Shown here: piece by piece, positions 54,244-63,959 of the stretch | Numbering within the stretch: the first letter of the stretch is position 1 | How the letters are laid out: every line of letters begins with the position of its first letter | DNA from: Paenibacillus sp. 32O-W | GTDB lineage: Bacteria > Bacillota > Bacilli > Paenibacillales > NBRC-103111 | Length of the DNA stretch: 64,000 nucleotides | Assembly: GCF_007679495.1 (NCBI RefSeq) | Contig: NZ_VEGP01000019.1 | Span: 24,227 to 88,226 of the forward strand | Reading direction: 5' to 3' | Translations under genes and position numbers: made by a program | Notes under the pieces: model-generated | Databases searched by the model: none | What the model was told of the DNA's origin: nothing | The model's input: only the letters and a program-made list of their open reading frames with translations

Positions 54244-55379
54244 ACCGAATTTATCTGGATTACAACGCAAGCACTCCCATTGCTCCAGAAGTAGCGAAGG
54301 AAATCCAGTCGTTTCTGGTTGACCGGTTCGGCAACCCTTCTGCAAATCATTGGGCATCCCATTCGCTTCAGGAGACCATCCATCAATCGCGGGAGAGTGT
54401 TGCGCTTCTTTTGGGTTGCAATCCGGAAGAAATCGTGTTCACAAGCGGAGCCAGCGAAGCGAATAATCAGGCGCTGAAAGGCGTATTCTTTGGCCGTCAA
54501 AGACGAGGAAATCATATCATTGCAACAAAAATTGAACATCCTTCCGTTCTGGAGGCTTGTCGTTTTCTTGAAAGAGTAGGTGCGCAAGTTACCTATCTCG
54601 AGGTTGATGAATTCGGTCTCGTCTCTCCTGAGGATGTCGAAAAGGCGATCACCGATCAAACCATTCTCATCTCGATCATGCATGCCAATAACGAAGTGGG
54701 AACGATCCAGCCCATATCGGAAATTTCCCGAATCGCCCGAAAGCACGGAATTTATTTGCATTCGGACGCTGCCCAATCCGTCGGAAAGATACCGGTTAAT
54801 GTACATGAGCTCGGGGTTGACTTGTTATCCGTCGCGGGTCATAAGTTCTATGCACCCAAGGGGATCGGAGCGTTATATATCCGCAGCGGTGTTGTTCTTG
54901 AGTCGCTTATCCATGGTGCCGGGCATGAATCGGGGAGGCGGGCCGGAACCGAGAACGTTCCGTATATTGCCGGGCTTGGCAAAGCAGCAGAGTTGGCCGC
55001 TCAGGATTTATCTGCCGAACATCTCAAAGCACTCGGTCAATATTTCTGGAATGAATTGAAAAATCACTTTCAAGACGCGATATCATTGAACGGGCATCCC
55101 GTTCATCGATTGCCGAATACGTTCAGTATCAATTTTCACGGTTACAGCGGGCAGGATATTCTTCAGCGATTGCCCGAGATCGCGGCCACCACGGGTTCCG
55201 CATGCCACACGGGAAGCACATCGTTATCTCCGATTTTATCGGCCATGAAAGTTCCTGAAGAGAAGGGAAGAGGAGCCGTACGATTCAGTCTGGGGAGATA
55301 TACGACTGAAGAGACGGTTAAGAAAGCCTTATCCATCATAAAAGAACGGATACCTTGCATCACAAAAGGAGGCGTTTGA
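54213..55379 (+). CDS. Cysteine desulfurase (NifS/IscS-like)
   Basis: 388-residue PLP enzyme that takes sulfur from cysteine to an enzyme persulfide. Key residues: the IEHPSVLEA region (His109), Lys211 in VAGHKFYAPKG (PLP lysine) and Cys331 in GSACHTGS on the mobile loop. The start lies inside the regulator gene (31-nt overlap), with GGGGGTG upstream, so translation is coupled. No scaffold (iscU) or tRNA thiolase follows; the partners here are persulfide enzymes. Confidence 0.93.
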   Translation: MEKTHGKPSLNRIYLDYNASTPIAPEVAKEIQSFLVDRFGNPSANHWASHSLQETIHQSRESVALLLGCNPEEIVFTSGASEANNQALKGVFFGRQRRGNHIIATKIEHPSVLEACRFLERVGAQVTYLEVDEFGLVSPEDVEKAITDQTILISIMHANNEVGTIQPISEISRIARKHGIYLHSDAAQSVGKIPVNVHELGVDLLSVAGHKFYAPKGIGALYIRSGVVLESLIHGAGHESGRRAGTENVPYIAGLGKAAELAAQDLSAEHLKALGQYFWNELKNHFQDAISLNGHPVHRLPNTFSINFHGYSGQDILQRLPEIAATTGSACHTGSTSLSPILSAMKVPEEKGRGAVRFSLGRYTTEETVKKALSIIKERIPCITKGGV

Positions 55380-55380
55380 A

Positions 55381-56130
55381 ATGTTATTTCGTCAATACTT
55401 GCATCACGATCCGGTGGTGGCCATTTCCTATTTCTTCGGGTGCGGCAGCCGGTCGCAAGGGGTTGTCGTGGATCCGGTCGAGGAAGCTGTGGATTTCTAT
55501 ATCGAAGAGTCCAAGCGTCTTGGCATGGACATTCGTTATGTGATCGATACTCATCTTCACGCCGATCATATTTCGGGTGCTCGAGAGTTGGCGAAAAAGA
55601 CAGGCGCAGCTTATGTCATGCATCAATCAGCGGCAACCGCATTTTCGTTTCAATCCGTCGAAGACGGGGACGAAATCGTTGCCGGGAACACCGTGATTCG
55701 AATCCTTCATACGCCCGGTCATACTCCCGAGCATATCAGTCTTGTCGTAACGGATCGAGCGCGAGGTGAAGATCCTTGGTTTATCGTAACGGGGCACACC
55801 CTCATGGTTGGAGATGTGGGTCGGACAGAACTGGCGAGTGACGTCAAAGCGGGCGCAATGCAGCTGTACGAAAGCTTGTTTCAAAAGATTCTGGTTCTGC
55901 CGGATGAACTCGAAGTGTATCCCGGAGCGTATTCCGGTTCGGTATGCGGCAGGAGCTTGAGCGGCAAACCTTCTTCCACCATCGGATTTGAGAAGAAATC
56001 CAATAAAGCGTTGCGTCTGAAGGAGAGAGAAGCATTTGTTGCCTTCATGACCGAAAATATTCCCGAACCTCCCGCAGGATACCAGGAGATTCGAGCATAT
56101 AACTCCGGTTTTCAAACGAATAAGCCATGA
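55381..56130 (+). CDS. Metallo-beta-lactamase fold persulfide dioxygenase-like protein
   Basis: 249 residues. Metal motif THLHADH (His58, His60, Asp62, His63), HTPGHTPEH and VGDVGRTEL; of the ETHE1/CstB/Blh branch rather than glyoxalase II, judged from YFFGCGSRSQGVVVDPVEEA. Expected reaction: oxidation of a persulfide to sulfite. AAAGGAGG lies before the ATG, 1 nt after the desulfurase stop. Next to a cysteine desulfurase and a rhodanese regulator it fits persulfide detoxification. Confidence 0.85.
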   Translation: MLFRQYLHHDPVVAISYFFGCGSRSQGVVVDPVEEAVDFYIEESKRLGMDIRYVIDTHLHADHISGARELAKKTGAAYVMHQSAATAFSFQSVEDGDEIVAGNTVIRILHTPGHTPEHISLVVTDRARGEDPWFIVTGHTLMVGDVGRTELASDVKAGAMQLYESLFQKILVLPDELEVYPGAYSGSVCGRSLSGKPSSTIGFEKKSNKALRLKEREAFVAFMTENIPEPPAGYQEIRAYNSGFQTNKP

Positions 56131-57350
56131 CCGAAATGACTCCTCGACTAGGCATTCGCAACAACGCATTCAACTTTTTCATGCTTGTATTCACCAATTT
56201 GTTCGTCGGTTCCATGGTGGGAATGGAACGAACCATTTTGCCGCTCATTGGCGAGCAAGAGTTTGGACTTGCTTCTACTAGCGCAGCATTGTCATTTATC
56301 GTATCGTTCGGGTTCTCAAAAGCGATCGTGAACTACTTTGCAGGCAGGTTGGCGGAGCAATTCGGTCGCAAAAAAGTATTGCTGGCGGGCTGGGGCTTCG
56401 GTTTCATCGTGCCCCTGCTGGTCATTGCGGCGCATGAATGGTGGGTTATTATTGTTGCCAATCTATTTCTGGGAATCAATCAAGCTTTGACTTGGTCCAT
56501 GACGGTGAACATGAAGATCGACCTGGTGAAAAGCAATGAGCGGGGATTTGCGATCGGTCTGAATGAAGCAGCCGGCTATTTAGGTCTCTCGGCTGCCGCT
56601 GCCATGACGGGGTACATCGCATCCGTTTCATCTTTGCGCCCGGAGCCGTTTTTATGGGGACTCGGGTTTGCGTTGGTCGGATTTCTGCTTTCGTTAACCG
56701 TGAATTCTACGGAAAAACATTTGACGCTTCAAAACGTGACAAAATCTGCTCAATCCGAGTATTCATCGACAATCATCATGAAGTTGGTGACTTGGAAAGA
56801 GCGAACGCTTTCGAGTTGCAGCATCTCCGGGCTGGCTACCAATTTCAAAGACGGGGTGGCATGGGGGCTATTTCCATTATTCTTGCTGGATAAAGGATTA
56901 ACGGTCGGCGAGATAGGGGTTATCGTTGCCGCATACCCGATATCATGGGGAACATTTCAGTTGCTTACCGGCGCCCTGAGCGACAAATGGGGAAGAAAAC
57001 CTCTGATCGTTGCGGGAATGACTTTGCAGGGGCTTGGCCTGTTATCTTTTGCTTTTTCGCACAGCTATACCTCATGGTTATTAGACGCTATCGTTATTGG
57101 ACTTGGAACCGCGATGGTTTATCCGACTCTCCAGGCAACGGTTAGCGACGTGGCCGATCCTTCCTGGAGAGCATCGGCGATGGGAGTATATCGCTTTTGG
57201 AGAGACAGCGGATATGCGTTTGGAGCGCTGTTTGCCGGCTTCGTTGCAGATATGATTGACTCTAAGGCTGCCATAGCGATTCTATCCCTTTTGCCCTTGG
57301 CTGCGGGCGTTGTGTCGTTTTACAGGATGAAAGAGTCCTTGAAAAAATAG
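56127..57350 (+). CDS. Major facilitator superfamily transporter
   Basis: 407 residues, 12 membrane helices. MFS motif A-like loops RLAEQFGRKKVLLAG (helices 2-3) and ALSDKWGRKPLIVAG (8-9). Overlaps the preceding gene by 4 nt (ATGA), so it belongs to the operon. Probably exports a product of the pathway (sulfite or a sulfur-containing compound); this is inferred from context only. Confidence 0.85.
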   Translation: MTEMTPRLGIRNNAFNFFMLVFTNLFVGSMVGMERTILPLIGEQEFGLASTSAALSFIVSFGFSKAIVNYFAGRLAEQFGRKKVLLAGWGFGFIVPLLVIAAHEWWVIIVANLFLGINQALTWSMTVNMKIDLVKSNERGFAIGLNEAAGYLGLSAAAAMTGYIASVSSLRPEPFLWGLGFALVGFLLSLTVNSTEKHLTLQNVTKSAQSEYSSTIIMKLVTWKERTLSSCSISGLATNFKDGVAWGLFPLFLLDKGLTVGEIGVIVAAYPISWGTFQLLTGALSDKWGRKPLIVAGMTLQGLGLLSFAFSHSYTSWLLDAIVIGLGTAMVYPTLQATVSDVADPSWRASAMGVYRFWRDSGYAFGALFAGFVADMIDSKAAIAILSLLPLAAGVVSFYRMKESLKK

Positions 57351-57472
57351 GCTTCTTTACCTTTACTGCGTGGACTACACACCCGGTGAGTCAGCAAAAT
57401 CCGGAATGATTTCGGGAAAATCTTTTATCAGAATAAAATGGTAAAAACGCTTAGAAAGAGAGGAAGAGAGTC

Positions 57473-57963
57473 ATGTCCATTCAGAAAGAAGTAGTGATTC
57501 AATCAGATATTGATTTGGTCTGGAAAACATGGACCGAATCGGACGGGTAGCGCAATGGTTTACACATGCTGCTGAGATTGAGCCGAGAGTTGGAGGCAAA
57601 TACGAGGTTTATTTTAACCCTGCTGACAAAGATACGATGAGCACAAAAGGTTGCAAGGTTTTGAAGATTGAAATACCGAAGGTCTTGGTTTTTGATTTGA
57701 AAGATCCGGATCAATTCGCCGAACTCATGAATCAGCCTAACGAGCTAACGGTCGTTGAAGTAACATTCACTGCACACGGGAAGAATACAAAGGTTTCGTT
57801 AAAGCATAACGGTTGGAAAGATTCCGAAGGTTGGTCTGCAGCAAAACAATGGCATATCCATGCTTGGGATGACGTGTTATCGAGCTTAAAGTCAAAACTT
57901 GAGTCGGATACAAACGGAGATGTTCTTTATGTCGGCGTATCCGGGGGTCAGACCGCTTGTTAG
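57473..57963 (+). pseudogene. SRPBCC (AHSA1-like) protein gene, frameshifted
   Basis: A 25-codon frame from the ATG at 57473 (AGAGAGGAAG upstream) reads MSIQKEVVIQSDIDLVWKTW, the typical SRPBCC start, and stops at TAG near 57548. The next frame continues at once with RVAQWFTHAAEIEPRVGGKYEVYF and runs to 57963. One base is missing in GGACGGGTAG. The full protein would be ~163 residues with the AHSA1 hydrophobic-pocket fold. Confidence 0.8.
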
Positions 57964-57964
57964 A

Positions 57965-58009
57965 AAAAGTCGCTGATTTGTTGCATTATGCAACAAATCA
58001 GCGACTTTT
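57965..58009. terminator. Bidirectional terminator, near-perfect palindrome
   Basis: 22-bp perfect stem (AAAAGTCGCTGATTTG...CAAATCAGCGACTTTT) with a single central T. A-run and T-run on both sides. Confidence 0.85.
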
Positions 58010-58069
58010 CAGTGAGATGCTTTCAGTTGAAAAAATAGACGATCTCTCAGCTAATCATTTGGCATGGTT

Positions 58070-58183
58070 TCATCCTCCGTGCATTTTTTTAACCATATCG
58101 ATAAAGTCGATCTGGTGAAAGGCCACTGCTATCCACGCGATCACAGCGAGGATAATGACTGTTACGAGTGCCTTTTTTCTCAT
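58070..58183 (-). CDS. Small membrane protein (37 residues) after the ABC transporter
   Basis: Too short for routine gene calling. ATG at 58183 with GAAGGAGAG upstream, just 17 nt after the permease stop. Product: MRKK, one hydrophobic helix (ALVTVIILAVIAWIAVAF) and an amphipathic tail ending KKMHGG. Same direction as the permease and ATPase genes, so probably a third, tiny component of that transporter. Confidence 0.65.
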   Translation of the reverse strand: MRKKALVTVIILAVIAWIAVAFHQIDFIDMVKKMHGG

Positions 58184-58200
58184 GGATGGTTCTCTCCTTC

Positions 58201-60609
58201 CTAGATGTAATCGAGCGTATCCCGAATGGTCAGCCGCGATGCTTTCCATGCAGGATAGACACTTGCAGTTGCTGATCCGATGATAATAATGACGAGCCAA
58301 ATCAAAATGGCTGTCGGCGACGAAACGAGAGGCAAAGGCGAACGAAAGGCCAAATTTCCGATCAGATTTCCAACGGCTGCAGACACCGGCAACGAGATGA
58401 CAAGGGCAATTACCCAGCTCATGAGGCCGATAAATATCCCTTCGCTGACGACGTTCCGAAGAACCGTCCTCGATCGACCGCCGATGGTGCGCATGATTCC
58501 GAATTCACGGGTGCGCTCGACTACGTTTGTACCCATCGACGACATGAGCCCTAGTGCGCCGACGACTGCCATGATGACCGACATCAGGATCAAGGCAAAG
58601 ATGAGGATATAGACATGGCCACTTACCGCTTCATTTAGCATCGTCTCCGAAATCACCGCTTCCACCCTGACGTTTTCTTTCTCGAGCACGCGTTCGATTT
58701 CTTGTTGAACCCTGTCTACGGTGCCGGGGTCCTTCAATGCGACTCTCAAGGCGTTCGTCTCCCCCGAAAGTCCGACGGCTTTGGTATATCCTGACGGGGA
58801 TACATAGGCTGCTGCGGGTGACAGGTTTTCCCGCACGATGCCGACCACCTGCAATTGAACCGGATTTCCGTTAATCGCTAGCGATAAGGGATCCCCCAAG
58901 TTCACCTCTGGAAATAAAGCATGGGCATTATGGTTTAGCACAACGGCGTTATCGGAATCTCCGCTTCGAAGCCATCGTCCCTTCAATAGCGGCAATTCAA
59001 CCGTTTCCGTATCTGCTGGAACGGAGCGAAGCGTAAAGCTGCCGTGTCCCCCGTCCGGGTAAGTTCGAATGATATCTAAACCATCGGTTCGGATCGCCGC
59101 GGCAGGTTCACGATTCCAAGCTTCCACATGCCGGACTTCGGGGATGCTTTGAAGGATCTGGATGATTCGGTGCTCCGCCTCCGGACGATTCAGCCGAATT
59201 TCCAAATCATAATGACGATTCGAAACTGCATCGGACAAAATCGATTCCCAGCCTGTTCTGACATTTAAACTTGTCATGAACATGCCGCCCGCAGCTGCCA
59301 GTAAGCTAAGAGTGAGCAACAATCGTCCTCTTCTACGAAACGTATTGCGCAAGGCAAGGATCAGTGTTCGATCCAGTCCTCGTATTTTTCCGAGCCATAT
59401 ATCGAGTCGCTTGGAGCCAAAAGACTTCCTGCTTGTGCCAAAATCGTTGATGGCTTCCCGGACGGTAATCCGCGTTGCTCTCCATATGGGAACAAGTGCC
59501 GTAAGAAAAGGAACGAGTATACCGGCCAACAGCAATACGACGTAATTCCACAACGGAATGGAATCGCTATACAGCGTGAAATTTAAAAGTTCTGCAACCG
59601 TAACCGCAAAACCTCGTCCAGCTGCAATGCCCGTGGGCATACCTAACAGGACGGCTGCAAAACCTACAAGCATGATCAATAGGAGATACAGGGCGGCGAT
59701 CTGGCTCGTTCGCGCACCGATCGCTTTCATGACGCCGATTTGGCGAATTTGCCCTGCAAGCAGTCCGCCGATCATCGTGGCAATCAGAATGGCACTGAGC
59801 GTGAGTGCCAATAGACTGAAGATAAGAAGCATGATCAGAATTGCCGTCATCTGGGACTGGTGCGGGTGCTTTCCGGGAGGCGGAATTCGGATTTCTCCGA
59901 CTTTATGTCCTTGCTGTTTCAACCATACGGCCAGTTCTCCGATTGTCCGTTCAATTGCCTGCGAGTTCATTGGCTGATCTTTGACGAGCACTTTCAAAAT
60001 ATGAAAGGCGTCGGTTTCGCCAAGCAACGCCAACGTCGAAGGGGCGGCATACCCGTAGGCGGTTTGCTCCTGCCACGATGGTGCCAAGCTCGGATCATGG
60101 ACGGTTCCTGTGATGGCAACATTCAGCTTCTGACCGTCGGGTGTTTGAATGCGCGGGGCATCTCCGATTTTTGCTTTTAAGAGCTGAAGCGCGGTGCGTT
60201 CGAGCAATATCGAACCTTCCGAAGGCGGCCAAGCGCCGGATTCGGGACGGAAAGTACTGATGCGCATGCTCTTGAAATCTTCCACGCCGAAGATAAGGAG
60301 CGGTTTCCATTCCTGGGGCCGCACTTCGACTCTGGCTTCCACCCAAGCCGTCGCTTCCGCACCTGCGATGCCGGGTCGATTACGTACTCCGTCTAAGAGG
60401 GATTTGTCAATATGATCCAATTCCAAGAAAGCGGAAGCTGGATTCGTGCTTTGATAATTCAGACTCATTTCACGGGTTAGAATCGTGTAGGCGCTCAGAA
60501 TCGTTCCAATGCCAAAGATTCCGACCGCGATGGAGAGAACCATCATGACCATTCGTCCCTTGGCGATACGGAGATCGCGTAGCATTTTCCGTAGGCGAGG
60601 ACTAAGCAT
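58201..60609 (-). CDS. MacB/FtsX-type ABC transporter permease
   Basis: 802 residues with two FtsX core domains. One membrane helix near residues 22-40 ([22 protein letters not shown]), a large extracytoplasmic domain, helices at about 255-385, a second helix near 430 with another extracytoplasmic domain, and a final helix bundle at about 680-790 including [21 protein letters not shown]. Partner of the LolD-like ATPase (8-nt overlap). Probably mechanotransmission-type export or lipoprotein/peptide release; substrate unknown. Confidence 0.9.
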   Translation of the reverse strand: MLSPRLRKMLRDLRIAKGRMVMMVLSIAVGIFGIGTILSAYTILTREMSLNYQSTNPASAFLELDHIDKSLLDGVRNRPGIAGAEATAWVEARVEVRPQEWKPLLIFGVEDFKSMRISTFRPESGAWPPSEGSILLERTALQLLKAKIGDAPRIQTPDGQKLNVAITGTVHDPSLAPSWQEQTAYGYAAPSTLALLGETDAFHILKVLVKDQPMNSQAIERTIGELAVWLKQQGHKVGEIRIPPPGKHPHQSQMTAILIMLLIFSLLALTLSAILIATMIGGLLAGQIRQIGVMKAIGARTSQIAALYLLLIMLVGFAAVLLGMPTGIAAGRGFAVTVAELLNFTLYSDSIPLWNYVVLLLAGILVPFLTALVPIWRATRITVREAINDFGTSRKSFGSKRLDIWLGKIRGLDRTLILALRNTFRRRGRLLLTLSLLAAAGGMFMTSLNVRTGWESILSDAVSNRHYDLEIRLNRPEAEHRIIQILQSIPEVRHVEAWNREPAAAIRTDGLDIIRTYPDGGHGSFTLRSVPADTETVELPLLKGRWLRSGDSDNAVVLNHNAHALFPEVNLGDPLSLAINGNPVQLQVVGIVRENLSPAAAYVSPSGYTKAVGLSGETNALRVALKDPGTVDRVQQEIERVLEKENVRVEAVISETMLNEAVSGHVYILIFALILMSVIMAVVGALGLMSSMGTNVVERTREFGIMRTIGGRSRTVLRNVVSEGIFIGLMSWVIALVISLPVSAAVGNLIGNLAFRSPLPLVSSPTAILIWLVIIIIGSATASVYPAWKASRLTIRDTLDYI

Positions 60610-61321
60610 GATGCAAAGCCTCCTTGACCGCTGCTGTATTGGACACGATGGCTCCGTCGGACAGCAAAATCGATCTTGTGAAATATCGGCTTAAATCGCG
60701 CTCGTGCGTAACCATGACCACCGTTTTACCTTCCGATGCCAGCTCGGCAAAGAGATTCAACACGACGTCCGTCGTATGAGAATCGAGATTGCCGGTCGGC
60801 TCGTCGGCAACCAGGATGGGTGGATCGTTCGCCAGCGCCCGGGCGATGGCTGCACGCTGCTGTTGTCCGCCGGAGAGATCGGATGGCAGTTTGTCCGCCT
60901 GCTCGGCAATGCCTACCTTGCTCAGAAGTGCAACCGCCCGTTCTCGTCTTTCGCGTGCCGGATACGTATGGCAGAAATCCATCGGAAGCATGACGTTTTC
61001 CGCTACGGTTAGCGTAGGCAGCAATTGAAAGAACTGAAAGATAACACCGACGTTTTTCCCGCGCCAGATCGCAAGCTGCTCCTGATTCAGTGAGTGAATG
61101 GCTGTAGAGGCGACGAACACTTCTCCGGAAGTGGGGCTGTCGATTCCGGTAATCACATTGATAAGGGTTGACTTTCCGCTGCCTGACTTGCCGACAATAG
61201 CCGCGAATTCCCCCTTTTGCACTTGCAAGTTCACTTCTTTGAGCGCAGTGAAGTCCCCCGATGGCGATGCGTATGTTTTGAACACACGGCGAAGAGAAAT
61301 GAGCGGGCTCCCTTGAGTCAT
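60602..61321 (-). CDS. LolD/MacB-type ABC transporter ATPase
   Basis: 239 residues. Walker [15 protein letters not shown]-loop [15 protein letters not shown], signature [15 protein letters not shown], Walker [14 protein letters not shown], switch His in [20 protein letters not shown] precedes the ATG. First gene of the ATPase-permease-small protein operon, divergent from its likely TetR regulator. Confidence 0.92.
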   Translation of the reverse strand: MTQGSPLISLRRVFKTYASPSGDFTALKEVNLQVQKGEFAAIVGKSGSGKSTLINVITGIDSPTSGEVFVASTAIHSLNQEQLAIWRGKNVGVIFQFFQLLPTLTVAENVMLPMDFCHTYPARERRERAVALLSKVGIAEQADKLPSDLSGGQQQRAAIARALANDPPILVADEPTGNLDSHTTDVVLNLFAELASEGKTVVMVTHERDLSRYFTRSILLSDGAIVSNTAAVKEALHHA

Positions 61322-61347
61322 TTTCGGTTCCTCCTCTAAAATTTTTG

Positions 61348-61364
61348 TTGAACATGATGTTCAA
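61348..61364. promoter_or_regulatory. TetR operator in the divergent region
   Basis: TTGAACATGATGTTCAA is a perfect 17-bp palindrome 27 nt before the ATPase start. A related half site (TTGTTCAACAA) lies just before the tetR start at about 61445. Confidence 0.78.
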
Positions 61365-61470
61365 TTTCGATCATAATGTTCGTGTGGGAACTCGACAATA
61401 ATCAAAGGCGGTCTCCATGTTCGTTATGAAACAACTTTTTACACATTGTTCAACAAAAGGGGGGTAATTC

Positions 61471-62055
61471 GTGTCAGACAATAAGGAAGACAGGCGGGTA
61501 CAGCGAACGCGTACCATGCTGCACGAAGCGCTTCTGGATTTAATCGTCGAGAAGGGGTATGAAGCCATTACCGTTCAGGATTTAATCGATCGGGCGAATA
61601 TTGGTCGATCCACTTTTTACTTTCATTTCGTCGACAAAGAGGAGCTTCTTGTAGACACGATCAACAGGACTCGCGAGTTTCTCAAGGAACAGATGTCCAA
61701 ACGCACTATTGCAGAAGAAACAGGGAGAACAAGTTTTGGCTTTAGCCTCGCCATCTTGCAGCATGTACAAAGCCACAAGCAAATTTACCGGGCAACTGTC
61801 GGCAAGCAGAGCGGGGCGCTTGTTCTCCACCATATGAAACGGATGATCACAGATTTGGCGAGGGAAGAAATCGAAATGCAGTTGTCATCTTCTGATTCAT
61901 CGTTGATTCCCCAAGACTTGGCGGTTGAATTTGTCGTCAATACACTGATGACGCTCATGATTTGGTGGATGGATCGGAATGCGCATTATTCTGCGTACGA
62001 AATGGATCGGATGTTCCATCAATTGATTCTCAATGGGATCGGTTGGGAAGAATAA
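61471..62055 (+). CDS. TetR family regulator of the ABC transporter
   Basis: 194 residues from a GTG with GGGGGG upstream. HTH: KGYEAITVQDLIDRANIGRSTFYFHFVDKEEL (about 29-60). The C-terminal domain includes a TetR_C pattern (LVLHHMKRMITDLAREEIE, LMIWWMDRN). Divergent from the ABC operon with shared palindromes. Confidence 0.88.
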   Translation: MSDNKEDRRVQRTRTMLHEALLDLIVEKGYEAITVQDLIDRANIGRSTFYFHFVDKEELLVDTINRTREFLKEQMSKRTIAEETGRTSFGFSLAILQHVQSHKQIYRATVGKQSGALVLHHMKRMITDLAREEIEMQLSSSDSSLIPQDLAVEFVVNTLMTLMIWWMDRNAHYSAYEMDRMFHQLILNGIGWEE

Positions 62056-62067
62056 CGAAATAAAGGA

Positions 62068-62580
62068 CTGATCGTTGCCATTCCATCCATCTTTATTTCG
62101 CTTATGAGCGTATTAGGTAGTATTCTTCGTGCCTCTGGAGATATGAAAACGCCGATGAAAGCATCAGGATCAATTCATTCATATCTGTCTTGATTAAATC
62201 TTTATTTAAGGCCTTTATGAGTTTGCTGGCTGGGGGATTGTCAGGGCGGCTTTGGCTACGGTAATCGTTCGGATCATTGGGACCGTCATGTTGTATGGTA
62301 AGATTCAAAAATCAAAGATCGCATTTTCATATGATTGCCGGAAACATTGAAATATACTTCTGCCTGCCCAGATATGGGTTTGGCGTAGCGGCCGCAACCC
62401 TTGTCGGGCAGAATAATGGAGCTAAACGGTTCGAAGATGCTTTTCGATATGGGCTTCTGACCGACCGGCGTGGCCGTTCTCTTTATGTCTTTTGTAGGAA
62501 TTCTTATGTTTATTTTTGCACCATTTGCGGCAAGCTGGTTTACGGACCAGAAAGATGTCATTGAATTGCATTCCTAGAAT
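62068..62580 (+). pseudogene. MATE efflux transporter remnant
   Basis: Scattered pieces of one MATE protein in different frames: GLIVAIPSIFISLMSVLGS then ILRASGDMKTPMKASGS (62068-62190), GIVRAALATVIVRIIGTVML and GKIQKSKIAFS (about 62230-62330), RYGFGVAAATLVGQNNGAKR (about 62370-62440) and MSFVGILMFIFAPFAASWFTD (about 62485-62560). Order and spacing show large deletions plus frameshifts. Non-functional. Confidence 0.75.
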
Positions 62581-62589
62581 TGCATTTAG

Positions 62590-62871
62590 CGGCACGAATC
62601 GCACCAGTAATGATTGGTGCCAATCCAATTAGTCCCTACCAACTTCTAAAATATAAGCCTAATACAATAATGATTACTCCAATTGAAATCCTTTTAATTT
62701 GTTGTGCTTTCCCAACGTTACATATGATCTGAGACACCCCTTTATTAAAACTTCTCGGGAATTTATTATGACAACACGTTTAATTGTAGCCTCTCCTACT
62801 GGATACAGTCTGGCTTCATCAATGTTTCTGTCTCGTTCACCCACATTCAGACTCCAAGTCTTCATGTACAA
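62590..62871 (-). pseudogene. DUF2892 (YgaP-like membrane domain) remnant
   Basis: Minus strand: start LNVGERDRNI, typical of DUF2892, then a disrupted middle, then IKRISIGVIIIVLGLYFRSW, an in-frame TAG, and GLIGLAPIITGAIR. DUF2892 proteins are short two-helix membrane proteins often found with rhodanese and sulfur genes, which fits the neighbourhood. Confidence 0.6.
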
Positions 62872-63017
62872 AGATCATTGAAACTAATCTAGCCAACAAT
62901 TGATGGCAGGTGCCTACAATGGGCGTAGCAAGGTTCTTGCCTTAGTGATCCAACCGCCTTTGTGACGAAAAATCTGGTTTGTTTAATCTGATTCGGCGTC
63001 TGATGTTACAAATAATC

Positions 63018-63060
63018 TTGACAGTTAATCACAAATATTTTAATATACCCATAGGGGTAT
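63018..63060 (+). promoter_or_regulatory. Promoter and CsoR/CstR-like operator for the thioredoxin gene
   Basis: TTGACA (63018-63023), 17-bp spacer, TAATAT (63041-63046). ATACCCATAGGGGTAT (63045-63060) fits the CsoR/CstR operator pattern (ATACCC...GGGTAT), nested in a wider TAATATACC...GGTATATTA repeat. It covers the -10 and start site. Confidence 0.75.
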
Positions 63061-63095
63061 TGGTATATTACATTAATCACAAGGAGGGCGATTTC

Positions 63096-63416
63096 ATGGC
63101 AACAATAAAAGCAACGGACGATACCTTGGATCAAATCATCAAGAATAACAAAATCGTACTGGTTGATTTTTGGGCCCCGTGGTGCGGACCATGCCGCATG
63201 ATGGCTCCTGTTTTGGATCAATTGGCCGATGAAGTGGATAAAGAGGCGGTTATTGCAAAATTAAATGTGGATCAAAATCCGTTCGCCTCCGTAAAATACC
63301 GAATCCAAGGTATTCCTACATTAAAACTCTTTGTTAACGGGAGAGAAGCCACAACATTCGTTGGTATTCAGCCGTTAAATAAACTGAAAGCATTCATCAT
63401 GCAATACGCAAATTAA
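63096..63416 (+). CDS. Thioredoxin
   Basis: 106 residues from the ATG at 63096 (AAGGAGGGCG upstream; longer frame to 62979 has no site). Active site WCGPC at 29-33 in DFWAPWCGPCRMMAP, cis-Pro in GIPTLKLFVNG. Reduces disulfides and persulfides. The CsoR/CstR-type operator suggests a specialised, sulfide-inducible copy rather than the housekeeping trxA. Confidence 0.93.
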   Translation: MATIKATDDTLDQIIKNNKIVLVDFWAPWCGPCRMMAPVLDQLADEVDKEAVIAKLNVDQNPFASVKYRIQGIPTLKLFVNGREATTFVGIQPLNKLKAFIMQYAN

Positions 63417-63434
63417 TTTTTTTTAATTGAAAAA

Positions 63435-63450
63435 ATACCCCTATAGGTAT
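63435..63450 (+). promoter_or_regulatory. Second CsoR/CstR-like operator
   Basis: ATACCCCTATAGGTAT, nearly the mirror of the one upstream of the thioredoxin gene, 48 nt before the TauE/SafE start. So the two adjacent genes appear to have separate but co-regulated promoters. Confidence 0.72.
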
Positions 63451-63497
63451 ATTGGAAGTAACTTGAATCGGAATAATACTAACGAAAGGGGTGTCTT

Positions 63498-63959
63498 ATG
63501 GAACTGGATTTCGGTTGGATCCTCACACTTTTCGTTATTGGTTTCATCGGTTCTCTGATTTCAGGAATGATCGGGATCGGAGGTTCCATTATTAAATATC
63601 CGATGCTGCTGTATATTCCCCCTTTACTTGGTTTTGCGGCGTTTACCGCACAAGAGGTTTCTGCGGTAAGTGCTGTGCAAGTGTTCTTCGCAACGTTAGC
63701 CGGCATGTTTGCTTACCGCAAAGGAGGGTTTATCAACAAGAAGCTCGTCCTTGCCATGGGGATTCCTATCATTGCGGGGAGTTTTATAGGCGGCTACGGT
63801 TCGAAATTTCTGCCCGATTCCGCGATTAACTTGACGTATGCCGTTATGGCGCTCGTTGCGGCCGTCATGATGTTTATGCCAAAAAAAGAAACGGATAGGG
63901 CTGACTATTCTAATGTTAGCTTCAACATGAAATCGGAAAGTACCGTTGTCAAAAGGTGA
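63498..63959 (+). CDS. TauE/SafE family sulfite exporter, short form
   Basis: 153 residues, against the usual ~250. ATG at 63498 with AAAGGGG upstream. First half of a TauE/SafE protein: FVIGFIGSLISGMIGIGGSIIKYPMLLYIPPLLG, FTAQEVSAVSAVQVFFATLAGMFAYRKGG and LTYAVMALVAAVMMFMPKK; four membrane helices. It then ends in a hydrophilic tail after TDRADYSN. Either truncated by a nonsense or indel mutation, or a half-size member acting as a dimer. In staphylococci TauE is part of the CstR regulon that exports sulfite. Confidence 0.82.
   Translation: MELDFGWILTLFVIGFIGSLISGMIGIGGSIIKYPMLLYIPPLLGFAAFTAQEVSAVSAVQVFFATLAGMFAYRKGGFINKKLVLAMGIPIIAGSFIGGYGSKFLPDSAINLTYAVMALVAAVMMFMPKKETDRADYSNVSFNMKSESTVVKR

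Noticed and set aside
8275..63959. Search for a cas operon, prophage or transposase in the rest of the window
   Set aside because: None of the open frames shows Cas, integrase, capsid or transposase motifs.
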